Made by a program: the position numbers and the translations under genes
Part shown: piece after piece, positions 7,267-15,908 of the stretch
Layout: every line of letters starts with the position of its first letter
How positions within the stretch are numbered: position 1 is the first letter of the stretch
The notes under the pieces: model-generated
What the model was told of the DNA's origin: nothing
The model's database searches: none
What the model saw: the letters and a program-made list of their open reading frames with translations, nothing else
Origin: Enterococcus sp. DIV1094
GTDB taxonomy: Bacteria > Bacillota > Bacilli > Lactobacillales > Enterococcaceae
NCBI RefSeq assembly: GCF_017316305.2
Contig: NZ_CP147250.1
Span: 1,508,001 to 1,572,000 of the forward strand
Direction of reading: 5' to 3'
DNA: 64,000 bases

Positions 7267-7527
7267 ATGAACTATGAGCAAGCGTATAAAACATTAAATG
7301 ATTTTGTAAATAATAATAATTTTGAAGGTGTAGAGGAAGTTAGAGGGCTATTTGATAGCATGAATAACGAGCTAATCAAAAGCGGTTTGATGGAAATTGA
7401 TGGTAAACAAAAGCTTGAAACCACACTTAATTCAAAATTTATTGAAGAAATCAATGCAAGAAATGCTGCAGAAAATGAAAAAAAGAATAGCGTTAATAAA
7501 CTTAATGAATGGAGAATCACTTCATAA
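7267..7527 (+). CDS. Unknown helical element protein, 86 residues
   Basis: ATG 7267 follows GAAGGAAAAG. The product (MNYEQAYKTLNDFVNN...) is predicted helical and acidic, with a C-terminal coiled-coil-like segment (RNAAENEKKNSVNKLNEW). Its TAA overlaps the ATG of the next gene (TAATG), which indicates coupled translation and probably a shared function. No family recognised. Position after the TerS-like gene would suit a capsid-size or packaging-interference factor of a satellite, but nothing in the sequence proves it. Confidence 0.6.
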   Translation: MNYEQAYKTLNDFVNNNNFEGVEEVRGLFDSMNNELIKSGLMEIDGKQKLETTLNSKFIEEINARNAAENEKKNSVNKLNEWRITS

Positions 7528-8078
7528 TGCCGCTATATAATGAGTTACTAGAAGAACAGAAAAGGAAATATAAAGAGATTGATCTCAATAGAGTTGATTT
7601 AGAAGGAAGTATATCTTACTTTAGAGAAGAGTTGAGAAATGCGACTCAGACGGATAGGATGTATTCTCAAGAGAATATTAAGAGAAAATTAACGGCTGAA
7701 AGAGAACTAAGTGAAATTCAGTCGTTAAAGCAGGATCTTGATACTAAACGTAGTTTGATGGTAAATGAAACGAGTAAGAGGTTAGGCAATAAGCTGAGAA
7801 GTCAGGCGTTTAAAGAAATCTATACGGTATTTCAAGAAGACATTGAAGAGCCGTTAATGGAAGAAGTTGAAGAGTTAATATCACGCTTAAATGAGATTTT
7901 AGAAGTGCAGGAAAGAAGTTATCAAGATTTTAAAGAGGATGCTATTAGGAAAGTTATTTTATTTGAACCATATTTAACACATGATACAATTGATTTTGTG
8001 GTTAATGGTATAAGGTACTCTAATAATAGTTTTAAAATGTCTGTCACTGACAAGATTAAGAAGAAAGTCAGTTTTTAG
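7527..8078 (+). CDS. Unknown coiled-coil element protein, 183 residues
   Basis: The start is placed at ATG 7527 in the TAATG overlap; an ATG 18 bp earlier is possible. The protein is strongly coiled coil at residues about 8-100 (ELLEEQKRKYKEIDLNRVDL; RKLTAERELSEIQSLKQDL) and then has a globular end (IRKVILFEPYLTHDTIDFVV). The length and coiled-coil build recall scaffold-like or capsid-remodelling proteins, but I do not recognise a family. It is the last gene of the rightward element operon before the cargo region; a weak hairpin with a T-run lies at about 8134-8170. Confidence 0.6.
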   Translation: MPLYNELLEEQKRKYKEIDLNRVDLEGSISYFREELRNATQTDRMYSQENIKRKLTAERELSEIQSLKQDLDTKRSLMVNETSKRLGNKLRSQAFKEIYTVFQEDIEEPLMEEVEELISRLNEILEVQERSYQDFKEDAIRKVILFEPYLTHDTIDFVVNGIRYSNNSFKMSVTDKIKKKVSF

Positions 8079-8323
8079 TAATGTAATGTATTGAGATTGT
8101 TGTAGTCGACTAGCCGAAGCCAAAAATGGTTTGGTCAAGAACGAGGGCACCTCAAATCCCCTTGTTTTTTTGTTATTTAATGTAGAGAAATAGAAAATTT
8201 CGGAAAGTTTCATACAGTGATTAAACTAATCTAAACGAAGCTAAATGAATGTTTTTTTCGTTTGATGTGTTTTAGTGTGGTCTAAAGATATTTAAATAAA
8301 TATTATTATTTAAGGGGATTTTG
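8079..8323. other. Intergenic boundary between satellite core and cargo
   Basis: No gene seen. A probable terminator (CAAG..GAGGG / CCCCTTG followed by TTTTTTT) lies at about 8134-8170. The rest is AT-rich. Confidence 0.45.
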
Positions 8324-8352
8324 TTTACAATTATTGTTGATGATGTTATATT
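8324..8352 (+). promoter_or_regulatory. Consensus promoter of the structured RNA
   Basis: TTTACA (8324-8329... last base 8329), 17-bp spacer, TATATT (8347-8352). Predicted start about 8359, exactly at the first hairpin. It is one of the best promoter matches in the element. Confidence 0.75.
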
Positions 8353-8358
8353 AATGAT

Positions 8359-8566
8359 GAAGAGTCGCCCTCTTCCTAACTGACAATCAAATTTGTCTGT
8401 GTAGCCTTAGCATGCTTATTGTCCGAGCATTCGGAGACTTGATAGAGGTACATCAAGTTGCCTGAAGGAGGCCTAGTAACCTTTCGGAAGTCCCGACTGG
8501 AGACGCATCTAGTCCGTACCGTTTACATATTTTTGCCCTTCTAGAGAATAGGAGGGTATTTTTTTT
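8359..8566 (+). ncRNA. Novel-looking multi-hairpin small RNA ending in an intrinsic terminator
   Basis: About 208 nt with no credible ORF. Hairpins in order: GAAGAG/CTCTTC (8359-8375); GACAA/TTGTC (8382-8397); TCCGA/TCGGA (8422-8435); ACTTGAT/ATCAAGT (8437-8458); GCCT/AGGC (8460-8472); CTT/AAG with TCGG loop (8481-8490); GACTGG/CTAGTC (8495-8514); and terminator CCCTTCTA/TAGGAGGG (8536-8556) followed by eight T's (8559-8566). It does not show the T-box specifier or GGGTGG signature, and I do not recognise it as a known riboswitch. It directly precedes a nuclease-like gene. RNA antitoxin, guide-like or leader functions are inference. Confidence 0.7.
8535..8566 (+). terminator. Intrinsic terminator between the RNA and the nuclease-like gene
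   Basis: Stem 8536-8543 with 8549-8556 (one G-U pair), loop GAGAA, then T8. The following AGGAG (8567-8571) starts right after the T-run, so the downstream gene is made only by read-through from the RNA promoter or from a promoter not seen. Confidence 0.85.
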
Positions 8567-8577
8567 AGGAGAATAGA

Positions 8578-9129
8578 ATGAGGATTGTCTTGAATCGGTA
8601 TAATGATGTTGTATTAACGAATCTTTTAAATGATTATCGTTGTAATTTTCATGGTAGATCATGTAAAGTAAGGACGAACTATAAAGGGTTGAAAGAGTTT
8701 GAAGTAGCTTTTTATGATGAAGGTCTGCCGCATCTTTTAGGGCTTCACTATGTTGGAAAAAATAGAGCAGGTAGTAGGATATTAGAAGATATTGACAACG
8801 GACGAATGACAGCCAAAACAATCATGAAGCATGCAGAATTTCGCCAAAAAGATATTAGAAATAGAATCCTACTTTATCCTTTCGTGTACGAGGTGTTTGT
8901 TGATCAAAAAATCAAAGTGTGTGTACCGATGGATAATGTAAAGCCAAATAACATGAGATTAAGTTGCGTATTTACTAAAAAGGGAACGAAAGAAGAAATT
9001 GTACTGGGGTTAAAAAGAGATAATCGAGATGGGATTTTTAAACCAGCTACATTACATTCAAATAAGAAAGCGAAATATACACTTCTTAAATGTTCTAAGG
9101 TAGAAAGTATTATCTGGAATGAGGTCTAG
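8578..9129 (+). CDS. PBECR4-like nuclease domain protein, candidate toxin
   Basis: 183 residues, ATG 8578 with AGGAG 6 bp upstream. Residues about 40-62 read FEVAFYDEGLPHLLGLHYVG and residues about 94-110 read RNRILLYPFVYEVFVDQ. This layout (a conserved HLLGL motif, then a helical R..L.PF..E segment, then paired beta strands) resembles the PBECR4 class of phage barnase-EndoU-colicin-RelE-like nucleases. If so, the His in HLLGLH is a plausible catalytic residue. The gene is monocistronic and sits directly behind a promoter, structured RNA and terminator, the order used by type III toxin-antitoxin loci. The family call is by eye and needs a profile search; toxicity and RNA control are inference. 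Confidence 0.55.
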   Translation: MRIVLNRYNDVVLTNLLNDYRCNFHGRSCKVRTNYKGLKEFEVAFYDEGLPHLLGLHYVGKNRAGSRILEDIDNGRMTAKTIMKHAEFRQKDIRNRILLYPFVYEVFVDQKIKVCVPMDNVKPNNMRLSCVFTKKGTKEEIVLGLKRDNRDGIFKPATLHSNKKAKYTLLKCSKVESIIWNEV

Positions 9130-9546
9130 TATAGATAGAGTAGATGGATTGGTAATCTTTTACCAGTCCATTTTTTGTTGATGTGCTGTTGAAACTTCAG
9201 GAAGAACGAAATGTTCCCCCCTTAGCCAAGTCTAAATAATAAATTTAGCAGCGAACGCCCCACAACTGGTAACAAGCAGTTAGCAACCTCCCTTAATGCT
9301 TATATGACCGTGTTAGTCAAAAATGTCCGATGTTGATACATAGGGTGTGACGAAAAAGAGCCGCTACTTCCTCAATGACTGAAAGAATACATGTATATAA
9401 AATATTTAATCAATTAGAAATATGCTTGGCAAACTGAGAAAGTCACAAACGATTCGGCCAAAATGTAAGCAAGAAATTTTTGTTAAGCCCACTATGTTAG
9501 TATTTTTTTTGGTATAATAAAAGCAAATTTTGAGAAGAGGGATAGC
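9130..9546. other. Intergenic stretch before the helicase operon
   Basis: No ORF of note. Small inverted repeats CTAAAT/ATTTAG (about 9231-9246) and AACTG/CAGTT (about 9265-9281). CGCCCCAC at 9256-9263 matches the inner part of the 13-bp element motif. A TATAAT box at 9513-9518 is the likely -10 of the helicase promoter; the -35 is weak. Confidence 0.45.
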
Positions 9547-11412
9547 ATGGATTGTTTGTTTGATATACCTGTTAATATTGAGAATAATAATAAATTGAGA
9601 AAACCTCAGATAGAAGCGTATATGGCTGCGAAGTCATTTTTCAGTGACGAAAATAACAAGGAAGCTTTAGTAGTTCTCCCAACAGGAACTGGGAAGAGTG
9701 GACTGATTGCGATTTCTCCTTTCGGAGTTGCAAAAAAGCGAGTGCTAGTAATAACACCGGGAATTGTTACAAAAGCAAGTGTTATAAAAACTTTACACCC
9801 TTTGGATAAAAACTTTTGGTTAACTTACGACGTTATTTTTAATCCAAAGAATCTTCCTGCAATTGAAGAATATACTTCAGACATGCTAGACTCCAGTTTG
9901 AATAAATTGGACATAGTTGTTACAAATGTTCAACAGCTGAATCAAAGCAATAGCAACTCTCTAATTAATAGAGTTGATAATGATTTTTTCGATTTAATTA
10001 TTGTTGATGAGGCGCATCACTCCGTAGCCGATTCTTGGAAGAAGGCATTAGCATATTTCAATGACGCAAAAGTTCTACATGTTACAGGTACTCCTTATCG
10101 AGGTGATCATCAGGAATTACCGGGGAAAGAAATTCACAATACGCCATTATCTGAAGTTATGGCTTTAAAATATGTTAAAGGATTAAGAAAGAAAACTATA
10201 AACAGTAGCCAATTATTCTTCACAATTCCCGAATCCGACATACCTCTGACAAAAGAAGAAGTTTTAGTTCTAAAAGAGAAAGAATGGGTAGAAAGATCTA
10301 TATCACTGTCGGAATCTTGTTCAAAAGAGGTTATTGGTGAAACAATCAATCAATTGAATGAAATCAAGACAATTTCTACTAAAGTTCCTCATAAAATTTT
10401 AGCCATTGCTTGCAGTATAAAACATGCTGAAGATTTAAAAAATTGGTATGAAGAAAAAGGGATGAGTGCAGAGATTGTGCACAGTGATATGAAGCCGGAT
10501 TCTTTGGAGAAAGCTTTTCAAAGAATTGAAAGTCATCAATGCAATGTTGTTGTTTCAGTTAATATGCTTATGGAAGGATACGATCACAAGTATTTAACCG
10601 TTTTAGGATTATTCCGACCATACAGAAGCAAGAACGCATTTGCGCAAGTAGTGGGTAGAGTGCTACGGTCCATCCCTGATTCTGAAATAGTAAACTTCGA
10701 TATAGACAATAACGCAGTAGTTGTTTTTCATGAAGAAATTGGACTCAATAGTATGTGGGAAGACTTCTCTTCTGAAGTTGAAAAAAGTAAAAAAATACCA
10801 GTAAAAGAGTATACTGTATCTGATAGAGAATATGTTCAAAGAGAAATTTTATACGCTAATGTTACTGTTGATGACCACTACTTATCTGATGAAGATTCTT
10901 ATCTAAAAGAAGTAGATTTTAACAAATTATTTGAAGAAGCTAGAAATAAAACTAAACAGGAAAAAGAAACGAGAAGGAAGCAATTGGAAGGGTTAGGGAT
11001 TCCTGATAACCAAATAGAGGCTATGCTATCCGGTTTAGAAAAAGAGATCACTGAGAAATCTTCACTTGAAATAGATGAACTACTAATAACCAAGCGCCCC
11101 GAAGATGTTCGACGCAGAACAAGAGAATTTTTATTTAAAAACGCTAATGAAACAGCTGCGGCATTATTATTTGAGTATGGTATTCCTGAGCAAGGTAATG
11201 AGTTAGTACCTGTGTTCAATAGATTTTTTAGTGGAGCATTGACCGTTTCCGACAAGAACAATGGAATAATCGTAAGATTTATTAATAGTAAGTTGTCTCG
11301 AAAGTTTGGTCCAGTTAAGAATAGAGAGCCTGAAACTTTATTGGCTTCAAAAGAATACGCTCAAAATCAACTAGTACCTGAGATAAGGAGATTATTAGAC
11401 AATGTTAGATAG
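9547..11412 (+). CDS. SF2 DEAH-box helicase, candidate defence protein
   Basis: 621 residues. Motif I PTGTGKS (about residues 47-53), motif II DEAH (about 155-158), motif III-like TGTPYR (about 181-186), and motif VI QVVGRVLR (about 366-373) define a ResIII-type superfamily 2 helicase with both RecA lobes. Residues about 400-621 are an additional domain with a charged coiled-coil segment (EEARNKTKQEKETRRKQLEG) and no recognised nuclease motif. ATG 9547 follows GAGAAGAGGG. It overlaps the next gene by 11 bp, so the two are co-expressed. Helicases in satellite cargo next to integrase-distal ends are often anti-phage; that role is inferred from context. A replication or restriction helicase function is possible. 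Confidence 0.78.
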   Translation: MDCLFDIPVNIENNNKLRKPQIEAYMAAKSFFSDENNKEALVVLPTGTGKSGLIAISPFGVAKKRVLVITPGIVTKASVIKTLHPLDKNFWLTYDVIFNPKNLPAIEEYTSDMLDSSLNKLDIVVTNVQQLNQSNSNSLINRVDNDFFDLIIVDEAHHSVADSWKKALAYFNDAKVLHVTGTPYRGDHQELPGKEIHNTPLSEVMALKYVKGLRKKTINSSQLFFTIPESDIPLTKEEVLVLKEKEWVERSISLSESCSKEVIGETINQLNEIKTISTKVPHKILAIACSIKHAEDLKNWYEEKGMSAEIVHSDMKPDSLEKAFQRIESHQCNVVVSVNMLMEGYDHKYLTVLGLFRPYRSKNAFAQVVGRVLRSIPDSEIVNFDIDNNAVVVFHEEIGLNSMWEDFSSEVEKSKKIPVKEYTVSDREYVQREILYANVTVDDHYLSDEDSYLKEVDFNKLFEEARNKTKQEKETRRKQLEGLGIPDNQIEAMLSGLEKEITEKSSLEIDELLITKRPEDVRRRTREFLFKNANETAAALLFEYGIPEQGNELVPVFNRFFSGALTVSDKNNGIIVRFINSKLSRKFGPVKNREPETLLASKEYAQNQLVPEIRRLLDNVR

Positions 11413-11815
11413 AACTACAATACAGAAAAAAATTAAGGAAATTGTTAATTTAGAATTGACGAAAGGGGTTAGACCGTCGGATCTTGTTGATAAAATATTT
11501 GATAAAAATTATAAAACTATAAAAATCACCAAAAATGCTGAATCTATTTCAATGGATATTTTGTATTTAGAGAAACATATTAATGTTGAAATCCCAGTGG
11601 TCCTAACCTACCTTTATGATACTGACGAGAAAGTATATTTAATTACAGAAAAAGTTGATGGAAATGAAACTATTTTATGGTCGAGAGAAGAACGCAACAG
11701 AGACTTAATAGTTGAATTGAATCAACTATTAGAAAATTGTAGCTACTCTTATAAGAATAGAATTATGGGGAGCTTGCCAGAAAAATTGCAAGATAAGCTT
11801 GTGCGCACCGCTTAA
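11402..11815 (+). CDS. Small partner protein of the helicase, unknown family
   Basis: 137 residues. AAGGAGAT lies upstream within the helicase gene and the start overlaps it by 11 bp. N-terminal helical part (TIQKKIKEIVNLELTKGVRP), then a beta-rich middle (SISMDILYLEKHINVEIPVV; EKVYLITEKVDGNETILWSR) and a C-terminal helical pair. I recognise no family. The tight coupling to the helicase suggests a two-gene system, in which this could be the sensor, effector or inhibitor. No nuclease motif is visible. Confidence 0.65.
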   Translation: MLDRTTIQKKIKEIVNLELTKGVRPSDLVDKIFDKNYKTIKITKNAESISMDILYLEKHINVEIPVVLTYLYDTDEKVYLITEKVDGNETILWSREERNRDLIVELNQLLENCSYSYKNRIMGSLPEKLQDKLVRTA

Positions 11816-11986
11816 TAAGTGAATCCGTATGCTTTTATACTTAGTAGGTTAAAACCGTAAACGCCGAAATAACTAGATAAAAATATTTAATCTCATCTAT
11901 AAGATATCCACATTTTATATGGAATGATCGCTTTAAAGATTTAAAAATATGGTATATGTGCTCTTAGTAATTTTGATTTAATATTT

Positions 11987-11999
11987 CGCCCCACGCTAG
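11987..11999 (-). repeat. 13-bp element motif, copy 3 (inverted)
   Basis: CGCCCCACGCTAG, exact reverse complement of the copies at 638-650 and 2675-2687. Confidence 0.7.
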
Positions 12000-12195
12000 A
12001 TGAAGAATTTTGACCCAGATTTGACCCAGAATAAATTTAAACTGAGTTAAATTTTGTTAAATGATTACGTTCTAAAAGCTTGGTTTATTAGCATACTTTA
12101 AGTGCTATTAACTTCTGTTAAAGTTATTTAATAGCTGACCAAGCAAAAGACGCTTTAAGCAAATAATCAAACTAACGTTGTTACATCAACGTTTA

Positions 12196-12224
12196 CCCCG
12201 CCTTTATTGAGCGGGGTTTTTATT
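12196..12224 (+). terminator. Intrinsic terminator
   Basis: CCCCGC (12196-12201) and GCGGGG (12211-12216) with a 9-nt loop, then TTTTTATTTTT. Confidence 0.85.
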
Positions 12225-12534
12225 TTTCCTCAGATTGTTTTCGCGAGACATATAACTATCAAATAGCAATGCACTTTCTTCTTGTCAGCATTTCGTGGTG
12301 TGGGCATAAACGTTCATTGTTGTTTTGGTGTGTTACTTGTGTCCTAAGCGGTCTTGTTACATCACTTCGTACGATTCTTGAAGTGAGGAAAGCATCCTTG
12401 TCATATCAGTCGATTAAAAAATATCGGAAGATTAATAAAAAGTGTTGTTTTATTTAAGAGCATCCAATGATTTTAAATGTTATAATAATATTCGTAAGTG
12501 TTCACTTAAATAATTGTTGGAAGGAAAGAATGAA

Positions 12535-14355
12535 ATGAATCGAATAATCGATAGTGTCTGCAAGCATAAAAAGATGATAGTGATTGTTTCTGTCTATCTA
12601 GTCATGGTCATCTTGAATTTTTTAACACCATTGATTGCAGATGATATTGAATACATGTACAAAACGACAAGTTTTTCAACTATTCTCCATGACGAATATC
12701 TACAATACATGAATTGGACTGGTCGATCAGTGGTTCACATCATTGCACGTTTATTTTTATTGATGCCGAAAGTCGTATTCAATTTTATGAATCCGTTGAT
12801 TTATGTTTTGCTAACCCTTTTGATCTATAAAATATCAACAAAAGATCATAAGAATTTTTATGTGTTTAAATATTTGATGATCAATTTGTTGATTTGGTTA
12901 TTTATCCCAACTTTTGGACAAACGATCTTATGGGAGACTGGAGCGGCGAATTATCTATGGGGCGGCATCATCATCGTTAGCTTCCTTTTCTTGTATCACC
13001 GCTATTATACAAAAGGTCAAGAATTACCATTCAATCAACCATTGCAAATTATCTTTATGACAATTTTGGGGATTCTTGCCGGATGGTGTAATGAAAATAC
13101 ATCTGGTGGAGCGATTCTTGTTGTTTTAGGTTATCTCTATTTTATTTATAAAGAAAAACGACCAATGAAAGCATGGTTATTCACAGGTTTAGGTGGAGCA
13201 ATCTTTGGACTATTGATGATGGTTGCAGCGCCTGGAAATGCGATACGAGCAACTTATTTTGATCGTAGTACATGGTCATTTGCGCGTAAATTATATACTG
13301 GTGTTTTTGGGATTACACGTACTCTATACGAAAATAGTTTGCAATTATTTATTTTAACGGCGATTTTAATTGCGCTAGGTATTATTTTTAATCAACATAA
13401 AAACTGGTTCCGACTTTCATATGTATATATTCTTGCTGGACTAGCAACTATCTATGTATTATCTCTTTCACCAACTGGACTTAACTGGGGGCGTTCATTC
13501 TTTGGAGGCGCATTGTACATTATCATTGCGATGTTACTTGAATGGCCAGATAAATTATCGAAGACAACAGCTGGTAGTTTTTATAGTGTGATCAGTGCAG
13601 TCTTGATCGTTCAATTTTTGTTTACATTTGTCATAGGTGCGAATGGAATCGTTCAATCTTACCGAGATATCAACGAGCAATACCGTTATGTGGAGAACCA
13701 AAAAAAGCAAGGGAATCTGAATCCTTTGATTGCTGATTTCAATGCAAATGAAGGGATGCCCTATCCTGCATATTCTAGTGCGTTGTCACACGTGGGGGCA
13801 AACATAGATTCCCAAGTGAATCGTTCGAATGCTAAATATTTTGGCTTAGAAACAATTCGTTCGGTTTCTAAAAATGATTGGAATACGATTTATAAAAATG
13901 GCGATCCAACCTTGATGAACATTTGGGATTATAAGGAATATCTAAAAGAATTAGCAGACTCAGATTATACGGTGCTGATTTCTGGTGCTGGAACGTCACA
14001 GCAGATGAATGAATCTTTAGCAGCGGATATAGCAAAACTTTTACCTGAGCTTGATTTGCAGCAGTTTACTCAGGGCTGGAACTTTAGCGGTATTCGTCAA
14101 GCGGATCAAGACCCTATTCTTTCACAGAATGAAAATTACAATGCGGTGGGGCAAGAATTTGCTGAGAAGCAAGTCTCAATGAGTTCTAGTTTTACCCCAT
14201 ATGAAGAGCAACAATTTTCTAGAATAAAAATCGATGGTACCGATGTATCAAGAAATAAAACAGGGATAAATATTGTTGTGCTTTCCAAAGACGGAAAAAT
14301 CTTGGATGCCGTAAATATCCTTTCAACTGAACAGGGAGTTACCATTTCGAGATAA
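12535..14355 (+). CDS. DUF6056-family polytopic membrane protein
   Basis: 606 residues. About 10-11 hydrophobic segments cover residues 10-370 (for example [20 protein letters not shown] near residue 15), followed by a 230-residue extracytoplasmic or globular C-terminal part. The pattern ADDIEYMYK near residue 40, a first loop rich in acidic residues, and the later [18 protein letters not shown] match DUF6056 proteins of Gram-positive cocci, distant relatives of GT-C glycosyltransferases. They are thought to act on cell-wall or membrane glycans, but no substrate is known. Start 12535 is preferred over TTG 12514 because GGAAGG is upstream of it. Its own terminator has been split by an insertion sequence. 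Confidence 0.75.
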   Translation: MNRIIDSVCKHKKMIVIVSVYLVMVILNFLTPLIADDIEYMYKTTSFSTILHDEYLQYMNWTGRSVVHIIARLFLLMPKVVFNFMNPLIYVLLTLLIYKISTKDHKNFYVFKYLMINLLIWLFIPTFGQTILWETGAANYLWGGIIIVSFLFLYHRYYTKGQELPFNQPLQIIFMTILGILAGWCNENTSGGAILVVLGYLYFIYKEKRPMKAWLFTGLGGAIFGLLMMVAAPGNAIRATYFDRSTWSFARKLYTGVFGITRTLYENSLQLFILTAILIALGIIFNQHKNWFRLSYVYILAGLATIYVLSLSPTGLNWGRSFFGGALYIIIAMLLEWPDKLSKTTAGSFYSVISAVLIVQFLFTFVIGANGIVQSYRDINEQYRYVENQKKQGNLNPLIADFNANEGMPYPAYSSALSHVGANIDSQVNRSNAKYFGLETIRSVSKNDWNTIYKNGDPTLMNIWDYKEYLKELADSDYTVLISGAGTSQQMNESLAADIAKLLPELDLQQFTQGWNFSGIRQADQDPILSQNENYNAVGQEFAEKQVSMSSSFTPYEEQQFSRIKIDGTDVSRNKTGINIVVLSKDGKILDAVNILSTEQGVTISR

Positions 14356-14370
14356 AAATAATCATTTGAT

Positions 14371-14391
14371 TTGACCACATCTATGTTTTCT
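14371..14391 (+). terminator. Left half of a terminator interrupted by the insertion sequence
   Basis: ACCACATCTA then TGTTTTCT. The matching arm TAGATGTGGT and TTTTTT lie at about 15917-15932 on the other side of the insertion. Rejoined, they make a perfect 10-bp stem with the 8-nt loop TGTTTTCT. Confidence 0.85.
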
Positions 14392-15908
14392 GGCTCTTTG
14401 TCAATAAGGACTGATGAGTGCAATCAAGTGAAATCCGGAAGAAGAAGTGAACACTTCTTCTCCGGATTTTCTTCGTTATTTGACGTGAATGACTTGATTC
14501 GTCAAAAAGATTCGGATGCGCATGTTCTCAAATGATTTAAAGCCATAAGACACTCGTTTGAGTGTTTTGATGTGGGTGTTTTTTGCTTCAATTTTCCCAT
14601 TAGAGTAAGGATAAATCAAAGAATGACGAATCCCTTCTTCATAGCTCAGAAGATTTTGTAGTTTTAGCCGAAATTCTTTATCTAATGTTTCTGGTAACTG
14701 ATGCAAGAGAGTGAAAAATGACTCGTGGTCTTTGTCACGAAAGGCATCCGCTAGTTCATGGAACGCTTGATAGGCGACTTTCAAGGCAGTTGAAGCACTT
14801 AATAAACGGTCAAGCACCATGGCTTCTGTCAGGTAAGGATACTTTGGGGCACGAAAGCTACGCCAAGTTTTATATTCTGTGTGGTTGATATTCTTCCGAT
14901 TTTTGGTGAGTAAGCGCCAATGGCTTTTTAATTTCCTTGGCATTGTCCGATTGCCCGAAGCAATCAGGCGTTTCATTTCACGGACACGAAAATCTTGGAA
15001 CGCTTGATTCATGTGTTTGATCACATGAAAACGATCAATGACCAGTTTGGCATGAGGAAATACTTTTTTTGTTAGTTGAAAATACGCCGCATTCATATCA
15101 GTAACTAAATAGTCGACGTCAGATGGATTCACACATGTCTGGAAATAAGTGGTCAACCGAGACAATTTTCGAGTGGGTAAGATATCAACTAATTGCCCGG
15201 TTTCCCCATCGGCACAAATAAAACTCATCTTATCTTCTGAGGATACATGGGAACGAAATTCATCGACCATCAATACTTTGGGCAGGTGGCGCTTGGCTTG
15301 TTTTGGTAAATAGGTTTTTAACGACTTCAAAATACGCGTCACCGTTGGAATAGACACCTGGCAATGCTTTGCGATAAAAGATAAGGAGACCTTTTCGGTG
15401 AGTAAAGCAATGATTTTCATTTTTACATGCTCGGCAATCGAATGATTTGGCCGAACAAAATAGCTTTGGGCTGTCCAATGGGTATGGCAGTTTCTACAGT
15501 GATAACGTTGTTTCTTCAGCCGCATGATTAGCGGTAAATGGTTGAATTGATCGAAACGAATGCAGGTCATTTTCTTGCCATTTTTGACAATGACCGTTTT
15601 CCCCTTCGAATCTCTCACGGCAGAGCCACAAGTCAAACAAGCAGAAGTAGGAGGAGCTAACACTGCGTCAATAACTAAAGTATTGGTTTGATGGAACGTT
15701 TCGTAAGAAACATCTTGGATGGTTAAATATTTATCTGTTAATCGGAGCATTTTTTTGATAGAATTTTCCATAGAGCATATCGTCCTCTCAGTTGTTTATT
15801 TTGTGGTGATTTAATCATACTAGAGAACGATATGTTTTTTAATACCCAAAAAGAAAAAGTGGACTGACGAATCAGAATTGATTCATCAGTCCACTTTATT
15901 ATAGAGCC
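14392..15908 (-). mobile_element. ISL3-family insertion sequence, complete, 1517 bp
   Basis: Ends begin GGCTCT on both sides. The left end and the reverse complement of the right end match at 20 of 28 positions, including the block GGACTGATGA. The element is flanked by perfect 8-bp direct repeats TGTTTTCT (14384-14391 and 15909-15916), the duplication length of ISL3 elements. One intact transposase gene runs leftward. Inverted repeats just inside both ends (about 14431-14469 and 15858-15896) can fold as terminators and probably insulate the transposase from outside transcription. Confidence 0.96.
14476..15771 (-). CDS. ISL3-family transposase
   Basis: 431 residues, full length for ISL3. An N-terminal zinc-finger region (PTSACLTCGSAV near residue 40, and YHCRNCHTHW near residue 93) is followed by an HTH_29-like segment (LSFIAKHCQVSIPTVTRILK) and the DDE_Tnp_ISL3 domain: first Asp in VLMVDEF (about residue 168), second in YLVTDMNAAYF (about 222), and the Glu near IEAKNTHIKTLKRVSYGFKS (about 400). 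The frame is intact, so the element may still be active. The ATG at 15771 is the only good start. A palindrome just upstream probably prevents read-through into the gene. Confidence 0.95.
   Translation of the reverse strand: MENSIKKMLRLTDKYLTIQDVSYETFHQTNTLVIDAVLAPPTSACLTCGSAVRDSKGKTVIVKNGKKMTCIRFDQFNHLPLIMRLKKQRYHCRNCHTHWTAQSYFVRPNHSIAEHVKMKIIALLTEKVSLSFIAKHCQVSIPTVTRILKSLKTYLPKQAKRHLPKVLMVDEFRSHVSSEDKMSFICADGETGQLVDILPTRKLSRLTTYFQTCVNPSDVDYLVTDMNAAYFQLTKKVFPHAKLVIDRFHVIKHMNQAFQDFRVREMKRLIASGNRTMPRKLKSHWRLLTKNRKNINHTEYKTWRSFRAPKYPYLTEAMVLDRLLSASTALKVAYQAFHELADAFRDKDHESFFTLLHQLPETLDKEFRLKLQNLLSYEEGIRHSLIYPYSNGKIEAKNTHIKTLKRVSYGFKSFENMRIRIFLTNQVIHVK

Larger units (their letters stand above)
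11816..12534. other. Right boundary region of the mobile element
   Basis: No gene supported. It contains the inverted 13-bp motif (11987-11999), then TTGACCCAGATTTGACCCAG at about 12009-12029, whose translation (NFDPDLTQNKFKLS stop) looks like a fossil integrase C-terminus, then an AT-rich tract with several TTAAAG/CTTTAA-type half-sites. A terminator (CCCCGC/GCGGGG) is at 12196-12224. The element's right attachment site should be here, but without the left flank it cannot be fixed. Confidence 0.5.

Noticed and set aside
8359-8566. T-box or known riboswitch upstream of the 8578 gene
   Set aside because: No T-box sequence, no specifier stem, and the downstream gene is not metabolic.
8453-8821. 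122-codon ORF on the minus strand across the RNA and nuclease gene
   Set aside because: It is the shadow of the plus-strand gene and the structured RNA; no ribosome site.
12269-12457. 62-codon ORF with hydrophobic start
   Set aside because: No ribosome site, odd composition, and it lies in a boundary region after a terminator.
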